Assembly (NCBI GenBank): GCA_046330135.1 | Contig: JAXLTI010000006.1 | Location: forward strand, 248,001 to 312,000 | Direction: 5' to 3' | Origin: CAYYFX01 sp046330135 | GTDB taxonomy: Bacteria; ARS69 | Length of the DNA stretch: 64,000 bases | In this document: positions 56,146-64,000 of the stretch, in pieces | Position numbering within the stretch: position 1 is the stretch's first letter | Layout: each line of letters begins with the position of its first letter | Program-made: the position numbers and the translations under genes | Notes under the pieces: generated by a model | What the model was told of the DNA's origin: nothing | Database searches by the model: none | What the model saw: only the letters and a program-made list of their open reading frames with translations

Positions 56146-56757
56146 ATGAGCCCGCGGAGAACCGACCCCGAGCGGATCCAGGATCTTCTGGACGGGCTTC
56201 TGACCCCGGCCGAGGAGGCCGAGCTGCGTGCCCTGCTGGCGGAGCGGACGGACCTCGCGAGGGAGCTGAAGGAAATGACCGCGGTCGTCTCGCTCCTGGA
56301 TACTCCGCTGGATGTGGCGCCCCCGCCGGATCTCGTCGCCCGTGTCTTGGCGGCCACGAGGGCGGAGGCTCCTCGGAGAGCGTGGCGCCGGCTCCCGGCC
56401 CGAATCGAGAACTCGCTCGTGCTGGCGGGCGCGGTGGGCCTCGCGGGATTGGTGGCCGCGTTCGGGCGCGCCGCGGGCCCCTCGGGCGCGGAGTGGATCG
56501 CGCGCGGCATCGTGGCGTCCACTCGCCTCTTCTCCTTCGTCAAGGTGGCCGTCGTGGACTTGGCGGAGTGGGACTGGGCCATCAGACTCCTGCAGACCCT
56601 CGGTCGGGCGTCCGCCACCGTGGGCACGTCCGCTCTCCCCCTTCTCTCGCTCTCCCTCGTGGCGCTCGCGATCACCGCGCTCCTCGGTGTGACGTGGCTG
56701 CGCGGCACTCGCTCTCTCCGCACCGGAGGCTTCGGCCATGCGCACTTGCTGGCATAG
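56146..56757 (+). CDS. Membrane anti-sigma factor
   Basis: This 203-residue protein starts at ATG 56146 behind AAGGAGAT. The N-terminal 85 residues have the anti-sigma look (PERIQDLLDGLLTPAEEAEL, then RALLAERTDLARELKEM), without the H-x3-C-x2-C zinc motif of ZAS domains. Two or more hydrophobic spans follow (SLVLAGAVGLAGLVAAFGRA; LPLLSLSLVALAITALLGVT). Its C-terminus overlaps the next gene by 20 bp. It should hold the upstream sigma factor at the membrane until a signal frees it; the signal is unknown. Confidence 0.75.
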   Translation: MSPRRTDPERIQDLLDGLLTPAEEAELRALLAERTDLARELKEMTAVVSLLDTPLDVAPPPDLVARVLAATRAEAPRRAWRRLPARIENSLVLAGAVGLAGLVAAFGRAAGPSGAEWIARGIVASTRLFSFVKVAVVDLAEWDWAIRLLQTLGRASATVGTSALPLLSLSLVALAITALLGVTWLRGTRSLRTGGFGHAHLLA

Positions 56758-57997
56758 CAGGGTTCTGACCCTCACGCTCCTGCTCGCGGGGGCTTTCGTC
56801 CTCGCTCCGCCCGCGCTCGCGCAAGGGCACCACCGCGCCGCGCGGGACTCGGCGCGCGCCGCGGCCGGCGACAGCGTGCTCACGAGCGCTCAGCTCAAGA
56901 GCCTCGAGAAGCAGCTCAACAGCACGGACACCACGAAGAACTCGGAGCTCTGGGAGGAATACAAGAAGTACCACGAGAAGGATAAGGACGGCCGCACGCC
57001 CACCGGCGAGCGCGTGAAGGTGGGGGACTCCGTCATCGTGAACGAGGACGAGCACATCCTCGGCGACGTCGTCTCGATCGGCGGCGACGTGGTGGTCAAG
57101 GGCGCCGTGGACGGGGACGTGGTGTCGGTGGGCGGGAACGTGGACGTCCACGACGGCGCTTCGGTGAAGGGCGACGCCGTCTCGGTGGGCGGGCGCGTCC
57201 ACAAGATGGGGGACGCGAAGGTCTCCGGCGAGACCGTGTCCGTGAACGTCCCCATCCCGCACTGGGGCCGGCACGGCCCGGTGATGGTGGACCGGCCGAG
57301 GTTCTTCTCGATCGGCTGGAAGGTCGCCGTGTTCCTGGTGGGGCTCCTGCTCGTGCTGATGCTCCAGGTGGTCGCGGGTCACCGGCTGGACGTCATCAGC
57401 CGCCGCGTGGAGTCGGAGCCGGGGCAGAGCTTCCTCATCGGGCTGCTCGGCGCGTGCGGCACGCCGATCGCGTTCGTGATCGCGTCGGTGCTCCTCGCGA
57501 TCACGCTCGTGGGGCTGCTGCTCATCCCGGTGCTGCTGATCGTCCTCTGGCTCATGATGATGGGCGGCTTCGCGGCGGCAGCGATCGCGGTGGGACGTCG
57601 CCTGAGCGAAGGTCGCGCGGCGCCCGACGCCCTGCGCCCGCCGCGCAGCTCGTGGACGCACCTGCTCCTCGGCTTCGTCGCGCTCCACTTCTTCTTCATC
57701 CTGAGCTCGGCCGTGGGCGCGCTTCCGCTGGAGCTCGGGCCGCTCGCGGTTCTGTTGGCGGTGCTCGGGTGGCTCGTCCTCGTCTTCGCGACGACGCTCG
57801 GCTACGGCGCCGTGCTCCTGACTCGCCTCGGGAAGCAGGCCGCCGTCCCCACCGGCCCGGGAGGCGGGCGCCCCGCGCCGCCGTTCGCGCCCACGTGGCC
57901 CACGCCTCCTCCTCCGCCGTCTTCTCCGCCTCCGCCTCCTCCGGCGCCGCCGTCCATGGCTCCGCCGCCCGAGGCTCCCGGAGGCTCCTCGGTCTGA
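56738..57997 (+). CDS. Membrane protein with polymer-forming (bactofilin-like) domain
   Basis: This 419-residue protein starts at ATG 56738, overlapping the anti-sigma gene. A signal peptide (LTLLLAGAFVLAPPALAQ) leads to a charged linker and a beta-helical polymer-forming segment with repeated hexads: VGDSVIVNEDEHILGDVVSI, GGDVVVKGAVDGDVVSVGGN, VHDGASVKGDAVSVGGRVHK. Four to five membrane spans follow (VAVFLVGLLLVLMLQVVAG; FVIASVLLAITLVGLLLIPV, LLIVLWLMMMGGFAAAAIAV; LLLGFVALHFFFILSSAV; LAVLLAVLGWLVLVFATTLG). The last 50 residues are Pro-rich. This fold is often co-encoded with ECF sigma/anti-sigma pairs, suggesting an envelope-stress role. Confidence 0.75.
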   Translation: MRTCWHSRVLTLTLLLAGAFVLAPPALAQGHHRAARDSARAAAGDSVLTSAQLKSLEKQLNSTDTTKNSELWEEYKKYHEKDKDGRTPTGERVKVGDSVIVNEDEHILGDVVSIGGDVVVKGAVDGDVVSVGGNVDVHDGASVKGDAVSVGGRVHKMGDAKVSGETVSVNVPIPHWGRHGPVMVDRPRFFSIGWKVAVFLVGLLLVLMLQVVAGHRLDVISRRVESEPGQSFLIGLLGACGTPIAFVIASVLLAITLVGLLLIPVLLIVLWLMMMGGFAAAAIAVGRRLSEGRAAPDALRPPRSSWTHLLLGFVALHFFFILSSAVGALPLELGPLAVLLAVLGWLVLVFATTLGYGAVLLTRLGKQAAVPTGPGGGRPAPPFAPTWPTPPPPPSSPPPPPPAPPSMAPPPEAPGGSSV

Positions 57998-58005
57998 TTC
58001 CGCAC

Positions 58006-58039
58006 CCGCGGGACGGTCTGCCACTTGACCGTCCCGCGG
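58006..58039 (+). terminator. Rho-independent-like terminator
   Basis: CCGCGGGACGGTC (58006-58018) pairs perfectly with GACCGTCCCGCGG (58027-58039) around an 8-nt loop, 9 bp past the preceding stop. There is no long T run, so efficiency is uncertain. Confidence 0.7.
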
Positions 58040-58100
58040 ACCCTTCCGAAGATTCGACGAGCGCTGGTGTCCGCTCGACGAGCCTCTCTTCGTGGGGGTC

Positions 58101-59432
58101 ATGAAAGTCTTCCCTCGGGCCCTCCTCTCCTCCCGGCTCGCTTGGTTCGCCGCCTTCTCGGTCGCCTTCGCCCCGTGCCTCGTCCGGGCGGCCGGGTTGG
58201 AGCGCTCGCGCTACCAGTCCTACCCCGAGCTGGACGGGAAGCCGGTCCGCCAGGTCCTCGTGCTGGGCAACAACCACACGCGCGAGGTGGTCTTCCGGCG
58301 CGAGATGGTGCTGACCGAGGGCGTGCCGTTCCATTCCGAGCAGCTCTGGCGCGACTGGGAGCACATCGTGGACCTCGGCATCTTCGCGGAGGTCGAGGTG
58401 GAGGCGGTGCCCTCGGGGGACGGCGTTCTCGTGGTCGTGTCCGTCTACGAGCGACCCTCGTGGTTCGTCACCCCCACGGTGGACTACGACCTGAACTCGA
58501 AGGACCTCACCGTGGGTTACCGCCTGCGCGCCCGCAATCTGGACGGGATGAATCGGACGTTCCGGAGCACGGCGCGCGCGGGCGCGGCCAGCCGGTTCTC
58601 CGCGTCGTGGGAATCGCCTTGGCTCGGCACGAGCCGGCAGACCCTGGCGCTCGCCCTCGACGTCGAGCTGCCGCAGCGGCACGTCGACGAGCTGCGCACG
58701 AGCGGAATCACGATCGCGACGACCCGATACCTGAGCCCCTACCCCCAGACGCGGCGCGGCGTCACGGTCTTCTCCCGCATGGAGTACCTCCAGCGGGACG
58801 GCACGAGCCCCAGCGGCCCGGTCCGCCAGTTGAGCCCCACGTTGGGAGCCGGCTTCTTCCGCGACGCGCGCGACCTTCGCGTGGATCCGTCGCGGGGCAC
58901 CGTGACGTCCGCGTTCGGCGAGCTGGTCTCGGGGTGGCTGACCGACGACCTGAGCTACTTCCGCAGCACGCTCGACGGCCGCGGCTTCCTGTCGCTCGGC
59001 CACGGCTTCGTGGTCGCCTCGCGGGTCACCAGCGTCTTCACCACCGGCGACGTGCCCGACTACCGGCGGGTCGGCGTGGGCGGGAAGCAGTCCATCCGCG
59101 GCCAGCCGGAGAGCGTCGAGACGGGGAACAGCCTGGCTCGCGCCTCCATGGAGCTGCGCTTTCCCCTGCTCAGCCGCAAGAAATTCGGCCTGCCCGTCCC
59201 CTTCGTTCCCAAGCGCATCTCCAACGTGGACCTCCGCATCGACGGCGAGGTCTTCGTCGACACCGGCACCACCTGGGACGACAACGTGGGCTTCCGGAAC
59301 GCCCGCTTCCGCAACGGCGCCGGGGTGGGGCTTCGGATCTTCTTGCCCATTCTGGAGCTTGCCCGCTTCGAGCTGGCCTTCGACGAGTCCGGGAGCCCCA
59401 CGGTCTCCCTGGCGGAGGGGAACCTGATCTAG
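58101..59432 (+). CDS. Omp85/BamA-like outer-membrane protein
   Basis: This 443-residue protein starts at ATG 58101 behind GGGGG. The signal peptide ends CLVRA. One POTRA-like domain follows (VRQVLVLGNNHTREVVFRRE; LGIFAEVEVEAVPSGDGVLV). A 16-stranded-barrel region comes next (WFVTPTVDYDLNSKDLTVGY; FVVASRVTSVFTTGDVPDYR), with the conserved loop-6 motif as GGKQSIRGQPES and the penultimate strands RISNVDLRIDGEVFVDTGTT and NGAGVGLRIFLPILELARFE. With a single POTRA and short length it is like TamA/FhaC-type or minimal Omp85 proteins rather than full BamA. Its export substrate is unknown. Confidence 0.82.
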   Translation: MKVFPRALLSSRLAWFAAFSVAFAPCLVRAAGLERSRYQSYPELDGKPVRQVLVLGNNHTREVVFRREMVLTEGVPFHSEQLWRDWEHIVDLGIFAEVEVEAVPSGDGVLVVVSVYERPSWFVTPTVDYDLNSKDLTVGYRLRARNLDGMNRTFRSTARAGAASRFSASWESPWLGTSRQTLALALDVELPQRHVDELRTSGITIATTRYLSPYPQTRRGVTVFSRMEYLQRDGTSPSGPVRQLSPTLGAGFFRDARDLRVDPSRGTVTSAFGELVSGWLTDDLSYFRSTLDGRGFLSLGHGFVVASRVTSVFTTGDVPDYRRVGVGGKQSIRGQPESVETGNSLARASMELRFPLLSRKKFGLPVPFVPKRISNVDLRIDGEVFVDTGTTWDDNVGFRNARFRNGAGVGLRIFLPILELARFELAFDESGSPTVSLAEGNLI

Positions 59433-59550
59433 TCCGGGGTCGGCAAATCCCCGAACCGCCTCCGCGTCCCCGGTGTAGAATGCTCGACCCCGGGGGCACC
59501 CGCGTCGGCGGCGGGGTCCCAGCTCCCGCCACCCAAGGAGAGGCAGACCC

Positions 59551-60774
59551 ATGAGCCACCGTCTACGACTGCGCCCGGCCGCCTATGCCGCCGGCGCGAT
59601 CCTGTTCTTCGCGTCGAGCCCCGTCGCGCACGCGGCCCCGAAGGCCTTCGTGGACCCCACCGACATCGACCTCGGCCTCATCGACGAAGGCAAGCTGTTC
59701 GAGCGCTACATCGAGGTGAAGAACGTCGGGGACGGCACCCTGACCATCGAGGACCTGAAGACCTCCTGCGGCTGCACCGCCGCCGCCGTCGACGGCGCCG
59801 CCGACCTGACCGCGGGCAAGTCCCAGAAGGTGCGCGTCACCTTCAACAGCAAGGGCCAGGACGGCGACATCAAGAAGACCATCACGCTGCAGACGAACGA
59901 TCCGGTGCAGCGGAGCTTCGAGATCACGCTTCACGCGAACGTCCACAAGGCGGTCCACATCGACCCCAAGTTCCTGGACCTCAAGGACGTCAAGCTCAAG
60001 CAGCCGTGGGAGCAGTCCCTCAAGCTGGAGTCGGACGCGCCGCTGAACATGCAGGTCAAGGGAGCCTTCGTGCTCGGCGGCCGCCTGCGGAACGAGCCTT
60101 CGAAGCTGTTCGACGTGGAGGTGGGCAAGGTCCACCGGGAGGGCGACCGGGACGTCCACGACATCGACGTCCGTCTGCGCTTGCCGGCGCAGGCGCAGAA
60201 GATCTCGGAGATCCTCGTGCTCGTCACGGACCGTCCCGCGCCCGACGATACCGTGCGGGTCGTGATCCGCGGCGAGATTCAGGGTCGCATCCACGCGTCC
60301 TCGAGCTTCGTGGTCCTGCGCTCGGTGGATCCGGGCGAGATCACCCGCTCCGACGTCACGCTCTCCGTGGAGGAGGGCAAGCTCCGGGTCCTGAAGGCCG
60401 AGGTTCCCGACAGCAAGGTGACCACGCAGATCTACCCGGCGGAGAGCGGCAAGCAGGTGGTCGTGAGCCTGTCCTACGTGGGGCAGGAGGCCGGCGCGAA
60501 CGGCGTTCGCAACCTCGAGATCGCGACGGACGATCCGGAGCAGGGCACGATCGAGATCCCGGTGCGGTATCAGACGCGGGCCGTCGCGGCGGCCGGTACT
60601 ACGCCTCCGGGCGCGGCGCCGGCAGCGGGGACGGCGCCGGGGGGCGCGCCTCCGCAGACCGCGGTGACTCCGCCGCCGACCACGCCGCCGGTCCCGAAGG
60701 ACGGGAACGTGCCCACGGCCACGAACGTCCGGCCCTCGAAGAAGCACGTGCCGCCGGTCCCGAAGGGGCAGTGA
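59551..60774 (+). CDS. Secreted DUF1573 protein
   Basis: This 407-residue protein starts at ATG 59551 behind AAGGAG. A signal peptide (FFASSPVAHA) is followed by the DUF1573 Ig-like domain: VDPTDIDLGLIDEGKLFERY, then LTIEDLKTSCGCTAAAVDG with its conserved CGC and VRVTFNSKGQDGDIKKTITL. Two more Ig-like modules follow (SFVVLRSVDPGEITRSDVTL; VVVSLSYVGQEAGANGVRNL), then a Pro/Thr/Ala-rich tail. It is the first gene of an operon with a rhodanese-like protein and a MauE-type membrane protein, an arrangement seen in FCB-type genomes. Role unknown; a periplasmic redox or adhesion role is inferred from context. Confidence 0.85.
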   Translation: MSHRLRLRPAAYAAGAILFFASSPVAHAAPKAFVDPTDIDLGLIDEGKLFERYIEVKNVGDGTLTIEDLKTSCGCTAAAVDGAADLTAGKSQKVRVTFNSKGQDGDIKKTITLQTNDPVQRSFEITLHANVHKAVHIDPKFLDLKDVKLKQPWEQSLKLESDAPLNMQVKGAFVLGGRLRNEPSKLFDVEVGKVHREGDRDVHDIDVRLRLPAQAQKISEILVLVTDRPAPDDTVRVVIRGEIQGRIHASSSFVVLRSVDPGEITRSDVTLSVEEGKLRVLKAEVPDSKVTTQIYPAESGKQVVVSLSYVGQEAGANGVRNLEIATDDPEQGTIEIPVRYQTRAVAAAGTTPPGAAPAAGTAPGGAPPQTAVTPPPTTPPVPKDGNVPTATNVRPSKKHVPPVPKGQ

Positions 60775-61253
60775 GCACCCGGGGCGCCCAGGCCCTTCTC
60801 CTCCTCGCGCTGGCAGCCGCGCTGGGGCTCGGCATGAACGTGGCTCGTCACCGGCCGTTGCCCCTGCGCGGCGCGCTCGAGGCCCCGCCTCCGCTGGAGG
60901 CGGGCGCGGGCCTGCCGGCCATCGCCCCCGAAGCGGCGCAGTTCGCGTTCGAGTCGGGAGCCTTCTTCATCGACACGCGCGATCGGGCGGCCTACGAGGC
61001 GCGCCGGGTGGCCGGCGCGCTGTCGGTTCCCGCGAACGATTTCCAAGCCCGGTACTTCGACGTCGTGGCCGGCCTGGGCAGCGACGCGCCGCTCGTGGTG
61101 TACGGAGCGGGGGCGGACTCCTTCGCCGTCCGTCACGTCGCGCAGCAGCTGCGGGACCTGGGCCACAGCGACGTGCAGCTCGTCGTCTGCGGATTGGACG
61201 GGCTCCTCGCGCGGGGGCTGGACGCCGCGTCCGGTCCGGGGGAGACGCCGTGA
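60771..61253 (+). CDS. Membrane-anchored rhodanese-like protein lacking the catalytic Cys
   Basis: This 160-residue protein starts at GTG 60771 inside the preceding stop (GTGA). One N-terminal membrane span (ALLLLALAAALGLGMNVA) is followed by a rhodanese domain: FFIDTRDRAAYEARRVAGAL, then SVPANDFQARYFDVVAGLGS, VVYGAGADSFAVRHVAQQLR and LVVCGLDGLLARG. The loop where active rhodaneses have Cys reads VVYGAGADSF, so the sulfur-carrying Cys is replaced by Gly. It should therefore bind rather than transfer sulfur. The start of the next gene overlaps its stop. Confidence 0.8.
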   Translation: MSTRGAQALLLLALAAALGLGMNVARHRPLPLRGALEAPPPLEAGAGLPAIAPEAAQFAFESGAFFIDTRDRAAYEARRVAGALSVPANDFQARYFDVVAGLGSDAPLVVYGAGADSFAVRHVAQQLRDLGHSDVQLVVCGLDGLLARGLDAASGPGETP

Positions 61254-61714
61254 AGGCTCTCGATCGTCGGGTCGTCACGTTGCTGCGCGTCGCGCTCGGG
61301 GTCCTGTTCATCGTGGCCGCGTGGCCGAAGCTCGTGGACCCGCGCGGATTCTCCGACGCCATCAATCACTATCGCCTGCTGCCGGTCCCCCTCGAGCGCG
61401 TCGCCGCCCTCGTGCTGCCGGCGCTCGAGCTGGTCGTCGGCATCAGCCTCATCGTCGGCATCCTCGACGCCGGCGCGAGCGCGCTGGCCTTGCTGATGCT
61501 CGTCGTCTTCACGGCGGCGGTCGGCGTGGCGCTCGCCCGCGGCCTCGACATCACCTGCGGCTGCTTCGAGACCGACGGCAAGGGTCCGAAGGTGGGCCTG
61601 CAGAAGATCCTCGAGAACGTCGCGATGCTCGCCGTGTCGGTCGGCGTGGCCTGGGGCGATCGCTCCTGGCTGTCCATCGCCGACTGGTTCCGCCGCTCCG
61701 GCGACATCGAGTAG
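61250..61714 (+). CDS. MauE/DoxX-family membrane protein
   Basis: This 154-residue protein starts at GTG 61250, overlapping the rhodanese stop. Four membrane segments are visible: LRVALGVLFIVAAWPKLVDP, LVLPALELVVGISLIVGILD, LALLMLVVFTAAVGVALARG and ILENVAMLAVSVGVAWGDRS. A Cys pair lies in GLDITCGCFETDG, as in MauE-type proteins that support disulfide formation in the periplasm. With the DUF1573 and rhodanese-like partners this suggests a thiol- or sulfur-handling envelope operon. Confidence 0.82.
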   Translation: MKALDRRVVTLLRVALGVLFIVAAWPKLVDPRGFSDAINHYRLLPVPLERVAALVLPALELVVGISLIVGILDAGASALALLMLVVFTAAVGVALARGLDITCGCFETDGKGPKVGLQKILENVAMLAVSVGVAWGDRSWLSIADWFRRSGDIE

Positions 61715-62119
61715 GCCTCCGCGCGCCGGCAGATGCCCGCGTCGCCGGCTCGTCGGACAGCGCCTCGCACGTGAAGAACGCGTCGTCGGCTCGGCGTCGT
61801 GCTTCCGCAGCGAACGGGCGCCCTCCGGCATCCAGCCTCCGGGCGCCCTCCCGCTCCGGCGGCTCCGCCATCCATGGCTCCGCCGCCTCCGCGAAGCCGC
61901 GTCGAAGAGGCCGGCCCCGAGGCGAGACTGAAACGGGGTCGCGGCGGTCGAGACCGGCCACCACCGCATCCGGCGGGAGAAACGGCGACAACTGACGGTT
62001 GCGGCGACGCGCGGCCGCGGCGTGTCGCGGACGGTGATCGCGTCCGATGCCACGCGAGGTTCGCGGCCGGCGAGCGCAGACCGCGCGGGGCGAGGCATGC
62101 GTCGGCGGCGGGCCGGCGT
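61715..62119. other. Intergenic gap, no feature seen
   Basis: About 400 bp lie between two convergent genes. The readings across it are low-complexity Arg/Pro-rich shadows. I see no RNA gene or clear terminator. Confidence 0.4.
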
Positions 62120-64000
62120 CTAGCGGACGCGGACGATCTTCTCGGTGGCGGTCAGCTCGGCCGAGCGCAGGCGCACGAAGTAGACGCCCGCGGCTACCGG
62201 CACGCCGTGCGCGTCGCGGCCGTCCCAGGCGATGACGTGCGAGCCCGCGTCGCGCTCGCCCTGGGCGAGGAGCGCCACGCGCCGGCCGGCGGCGTCGTGG
62301 ACGGTGATCTCGACGGCCACGCGGCGCGGGAGGTCGAGGCGGAAGGTGGCGAGGCCGTTCGTGGGGTTCGCCCCGACGCGGCGGAAGCCCACCTGCGCCG
62401 CCGAGGGCAGGACCGGCACCGAGACGGCGTTCGCCGACGTCTTCGCGGTGTCCGAGACGCCCGCCGAGTAGTTCGGGATCTCGTCGTACGCGAAGAGGGC
62501 GTAGTGGTAGATCGTGCCCGGCAGAAGCGGCGTATCCACGAGCGGCGTCGAGGAGTGGTCCACGTCGTCGCTCGCCACGACGAAGACGCCCGGGGAGACC
62601 TGCGTGTGCGGCGCGTAAGAGGTCCCGGCCGCCGGCGACCACGCGATCGGGAACCTCGACCGCACGGCGAGCACGCCCGCGCGATCGGCGTCGCCCGGGC
62701 GCACCCAGGTCACGGCCACGGTCGTGTCGCCGGTGGCGGATGCCGCGAGGGACGCCGGGTCCGCCGGCGGTCGATTGTCGAAGCCCACGAGCGAATAGAG
62801 CTGCGGCCCCAGCGGAACGCTGGTGCCCTTGACGCGCGCGATCCACACGCCCGGCTCGGGCGCGAGCACGCGCACCTGCTCGACGTCGTCCAGGCGGTTC
62901 ACCCCGGGCGTCGCCAGGGCGGACGGGTTCGCGCGGTCCAGCACGAACGGCAAGTGCGTGCCCGACGCGGGGCCCACCAGCTCGAGATCGAGGTCGTTCA
63001 CGAGCGTCGTGTCCGCGACCTCCGCGGCCGGAGGATCGTCCCACGCGAGAGTGACGCGCAGCGTGTCCGTGCCGGCCGCCACGCGGAAGGTCCACTCGTC
63101 GGTGCCGCCGTCGTCGACCTGATCCTCGATCGTCGTCGCGGTGCGCAGCGCCCGATCGCTGGCCGCCACGTGGATCGCTCCCAGTCCGAAGCGATAGTCG
63201 GGCCCCACGGGGCCGCGATCCTGCGCGAAGCCGCCGAGCAGCGCCTTGTCGGTGGCGGGCCGGGGATCCCCGGGGAACAGCGCGCGCCAGTCCTGGATCA
63301 GCAGCGCGATGGAGCCGGCCACCGCGGGCGTGGCCATGCTCGTGCCGCAGAGCGCCAGGTACCCGCCGCCGACCCACGACGACGTGATGCCGAAGTCCCC
63401 GGAGCCCTGGCATCCCGGCGCGACGACATCCGGTTTCATGCGCCCGTCGTCGGTGGGGCCCCACGACGAGAACGACGTCATGAAGGTGAAGTCCGAGTAG
63501 CCCGCGCCCACGGTGATCACGTTCTTCGCGGTGCCGGGCGGCGGGATCGTGTTGTAGCCGCCGGGGGCGAACGCCGTGCAGTCGCCGTCGTCGCGCTCGT
63601 TGCCCGCGGCGAAGGCGATCGGGAGCGTCGCTCCGTACTGCCCGCGGACGATCGCGTCGTACTCCGGAGCGTCGCTCGCGTAGTTGCCGTAGAGCGGGCA
63701 ATTGGTGCTGTCCACCGTCCACGTCCAGGAATTCGTCGAGACGTTGATCCCGAAGCTCTGCACCGCCGCTTGGGTCTCCGTGAGCTCGCCGGGGACGCTG
63801 TAGCCCACGATGCGCGCTCCCGGGGCCACCCCGCGCCACTGGAGCGGCGCTCCGCCCTGGTTCGCGCTGTTCGCCCCGTTGCCGATGGCGATGCCCGCCA
63901 CGTGGGTCGCGTGCCCGCCCGGAATGAGCCCGGTCTCCCCCGCGGTGACGCGACCCGCGAGGTCCGGATGCGTGACATCCGCGATGCCGTTGTCCCACTC
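62120..64000 (-). CDS. Secreted subtilisin-family protease, 5' end beyond window
   Basis: About 626 residues are visible and the gene continues off the right edge. The S8 catalytic domain shows the Asp-region remnant DNGIADVTHPDLAGRVT, catalytic His in GGHATHVAGIAIGNG, oxyanion region PIAFAAGNERDDGDCTAFAP, and catalytic Ser in YLALCGTSMATPAVAG. A P-domain-like/beta-sandwich segment (EWTFRVAAGTDTLRVTLAWD), an FN3-like domain (ASATGDTTVAVTWVRPGDAD) and a FlgD-like tail (VGANPTNGLATFRLDLPRRV...HGVPVAAGVYFVRLRS) ending EKIVRVR follow. It is an exported protease sorted by its C-terminal domain. Confidence 0.92.
   Translation of the reverse strand, partial: EWDNGIADVTHPDLAGRVTAGETGLIPGGHATHVAGIAIGNGANSANQGGAPLQWRGVAPGARIVGYSVPGELTETQAAVQSFGINVSTNSWTWTVDSTNCPLYGNYASDAPEYDAIVRGQYGATLPIAFAAGNERDDGDCTAFAPGGYNTIPPPGTAKNVITVGAGYSDFTFMTSFSSWGPTDDGRMKPDVVAPGCQGSGDFGITSSWVGGGYLALCGTSMATPAVAGSIALLIQDWRALFPGDPRPATDKALLGGFAQDRGPVGPDYRFGLGAIHVAASDRALRTATTIEDQVDDGGTDEWTFRVAAGTDTLRVTLAWDDPPAAEVADTTLVNDLDLELVGPASGTHLPFVLDRANPSALATPGVNRLDDVEQVRVLAPEPGVWIARVKGTSVPLGPQLYSLVGFDNRPPADPASLAASATGDTTVAVTWVRPGDADRAGVLAVRSRFPIAWSPAAGTSYAPHTQVSPGVFVVASDDVDHSSTPLVDTPLLPGTIYHYALFAYDEIPNYSAGVSDTAKTSANAVSVPVLPSAAQVGFRRVGANPTNGLATFRLDLPRRVAVEITVHDAAGRRVALLAQGERDAGSHVIAWDGRDAHGVPVAAGVYFVRLRSAELTATEKIVRVR

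Noticed and set aside
55196..56149. Arg/Pro-rich readings overlapping the ECF sigma gene
   Set aside because: These are shadow frames of a well-recognised sigma factor.

Overview
This high-GC window suggests a bacterium of the FCB-type lineages, probably close to Candidatus Eisenbacteria. That assignment is an inference from protein style, not from a marker gene. Many predicted secreted proteins are right-handed beta-helices, beta-propellers, FG-GAP or LVIVD repeat proteins. Five of them (two now broken) end in a FlgD-like immunoglobulin-fold tail, and four beta-helix proteins end in a different short tail, W-G-x-(I/L)-K-A-x-Y-R. Housekeeping landmarks are enolase, an initiator tRNA, a FtsB/DivIC-like protein, an Omp85 protein and an ECF sigma/anti-sigma pair.

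Positions 1-14,680 hold secreted repeat-protein genes and gene wreckage. A compact minus-strand operon (5,261 to 1,286) encodes two beta-helix proteins and a propeller protein joined by ATGA overlaps. Around it lie an esterase, an FG-GAP/PKD protein, an unknown protein and an LVIVD protein, all broken by several frameshifts. Then come a gene with an in-frame amber stop, a fragment of an AbiEii-type toxin, and an intact DUF4143 ATPase behind a palindromic operator.

Positions 14,682-49,545 look like one integrated, composite genomic island. The initiator tRNA gene (49,522-49,598, minus) has an exact 25-bp copy of its 3' end (T-loop to CCA) in the same orientation at 14,682. Inside are two more beta-helix genes; a phage-derived module (integrase, excisionase-like protein, replication-like protein, adenine methylase, ParB-like protein, small and large terminase) with no capsid, portal or tail genes; a complete IS630-family element; a PLD-family nuclease; a defence block (HEPN-like protein, C39-like peptidase, HsdM-HsdS-HsdR, a translationally coupled AbiGi/DUF2971-type protein, a KAP P-loop NTPase); a Xer-type recombinase with a broken partial duplicate; and a 1,317-residue propeller-lipase protein.

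Positions 49,600-64,000 look like ordinary chromosome, with intact genes: FtsB-like protein, two unusual Cys-rich secreted proteins, an outer-membrane protein, enolase, a lipoprotein, the sigma/anti-sigma/polymer-forming protein cluster, an Omp85 protein, a DUF1573-rhodanese-MauE operon, and the C-terminal part of a secreted subtilase that runs off the right edge.

The strongest candidate for an undescribed system is the hsdMSR operon with its two appended genes (40,654-43,683). Also notable are the conserved beta-helix tail, including one orphan copy, and the Cys/His hexapeptide-repeat protein next to a 59-residue Cys-rich peptide.
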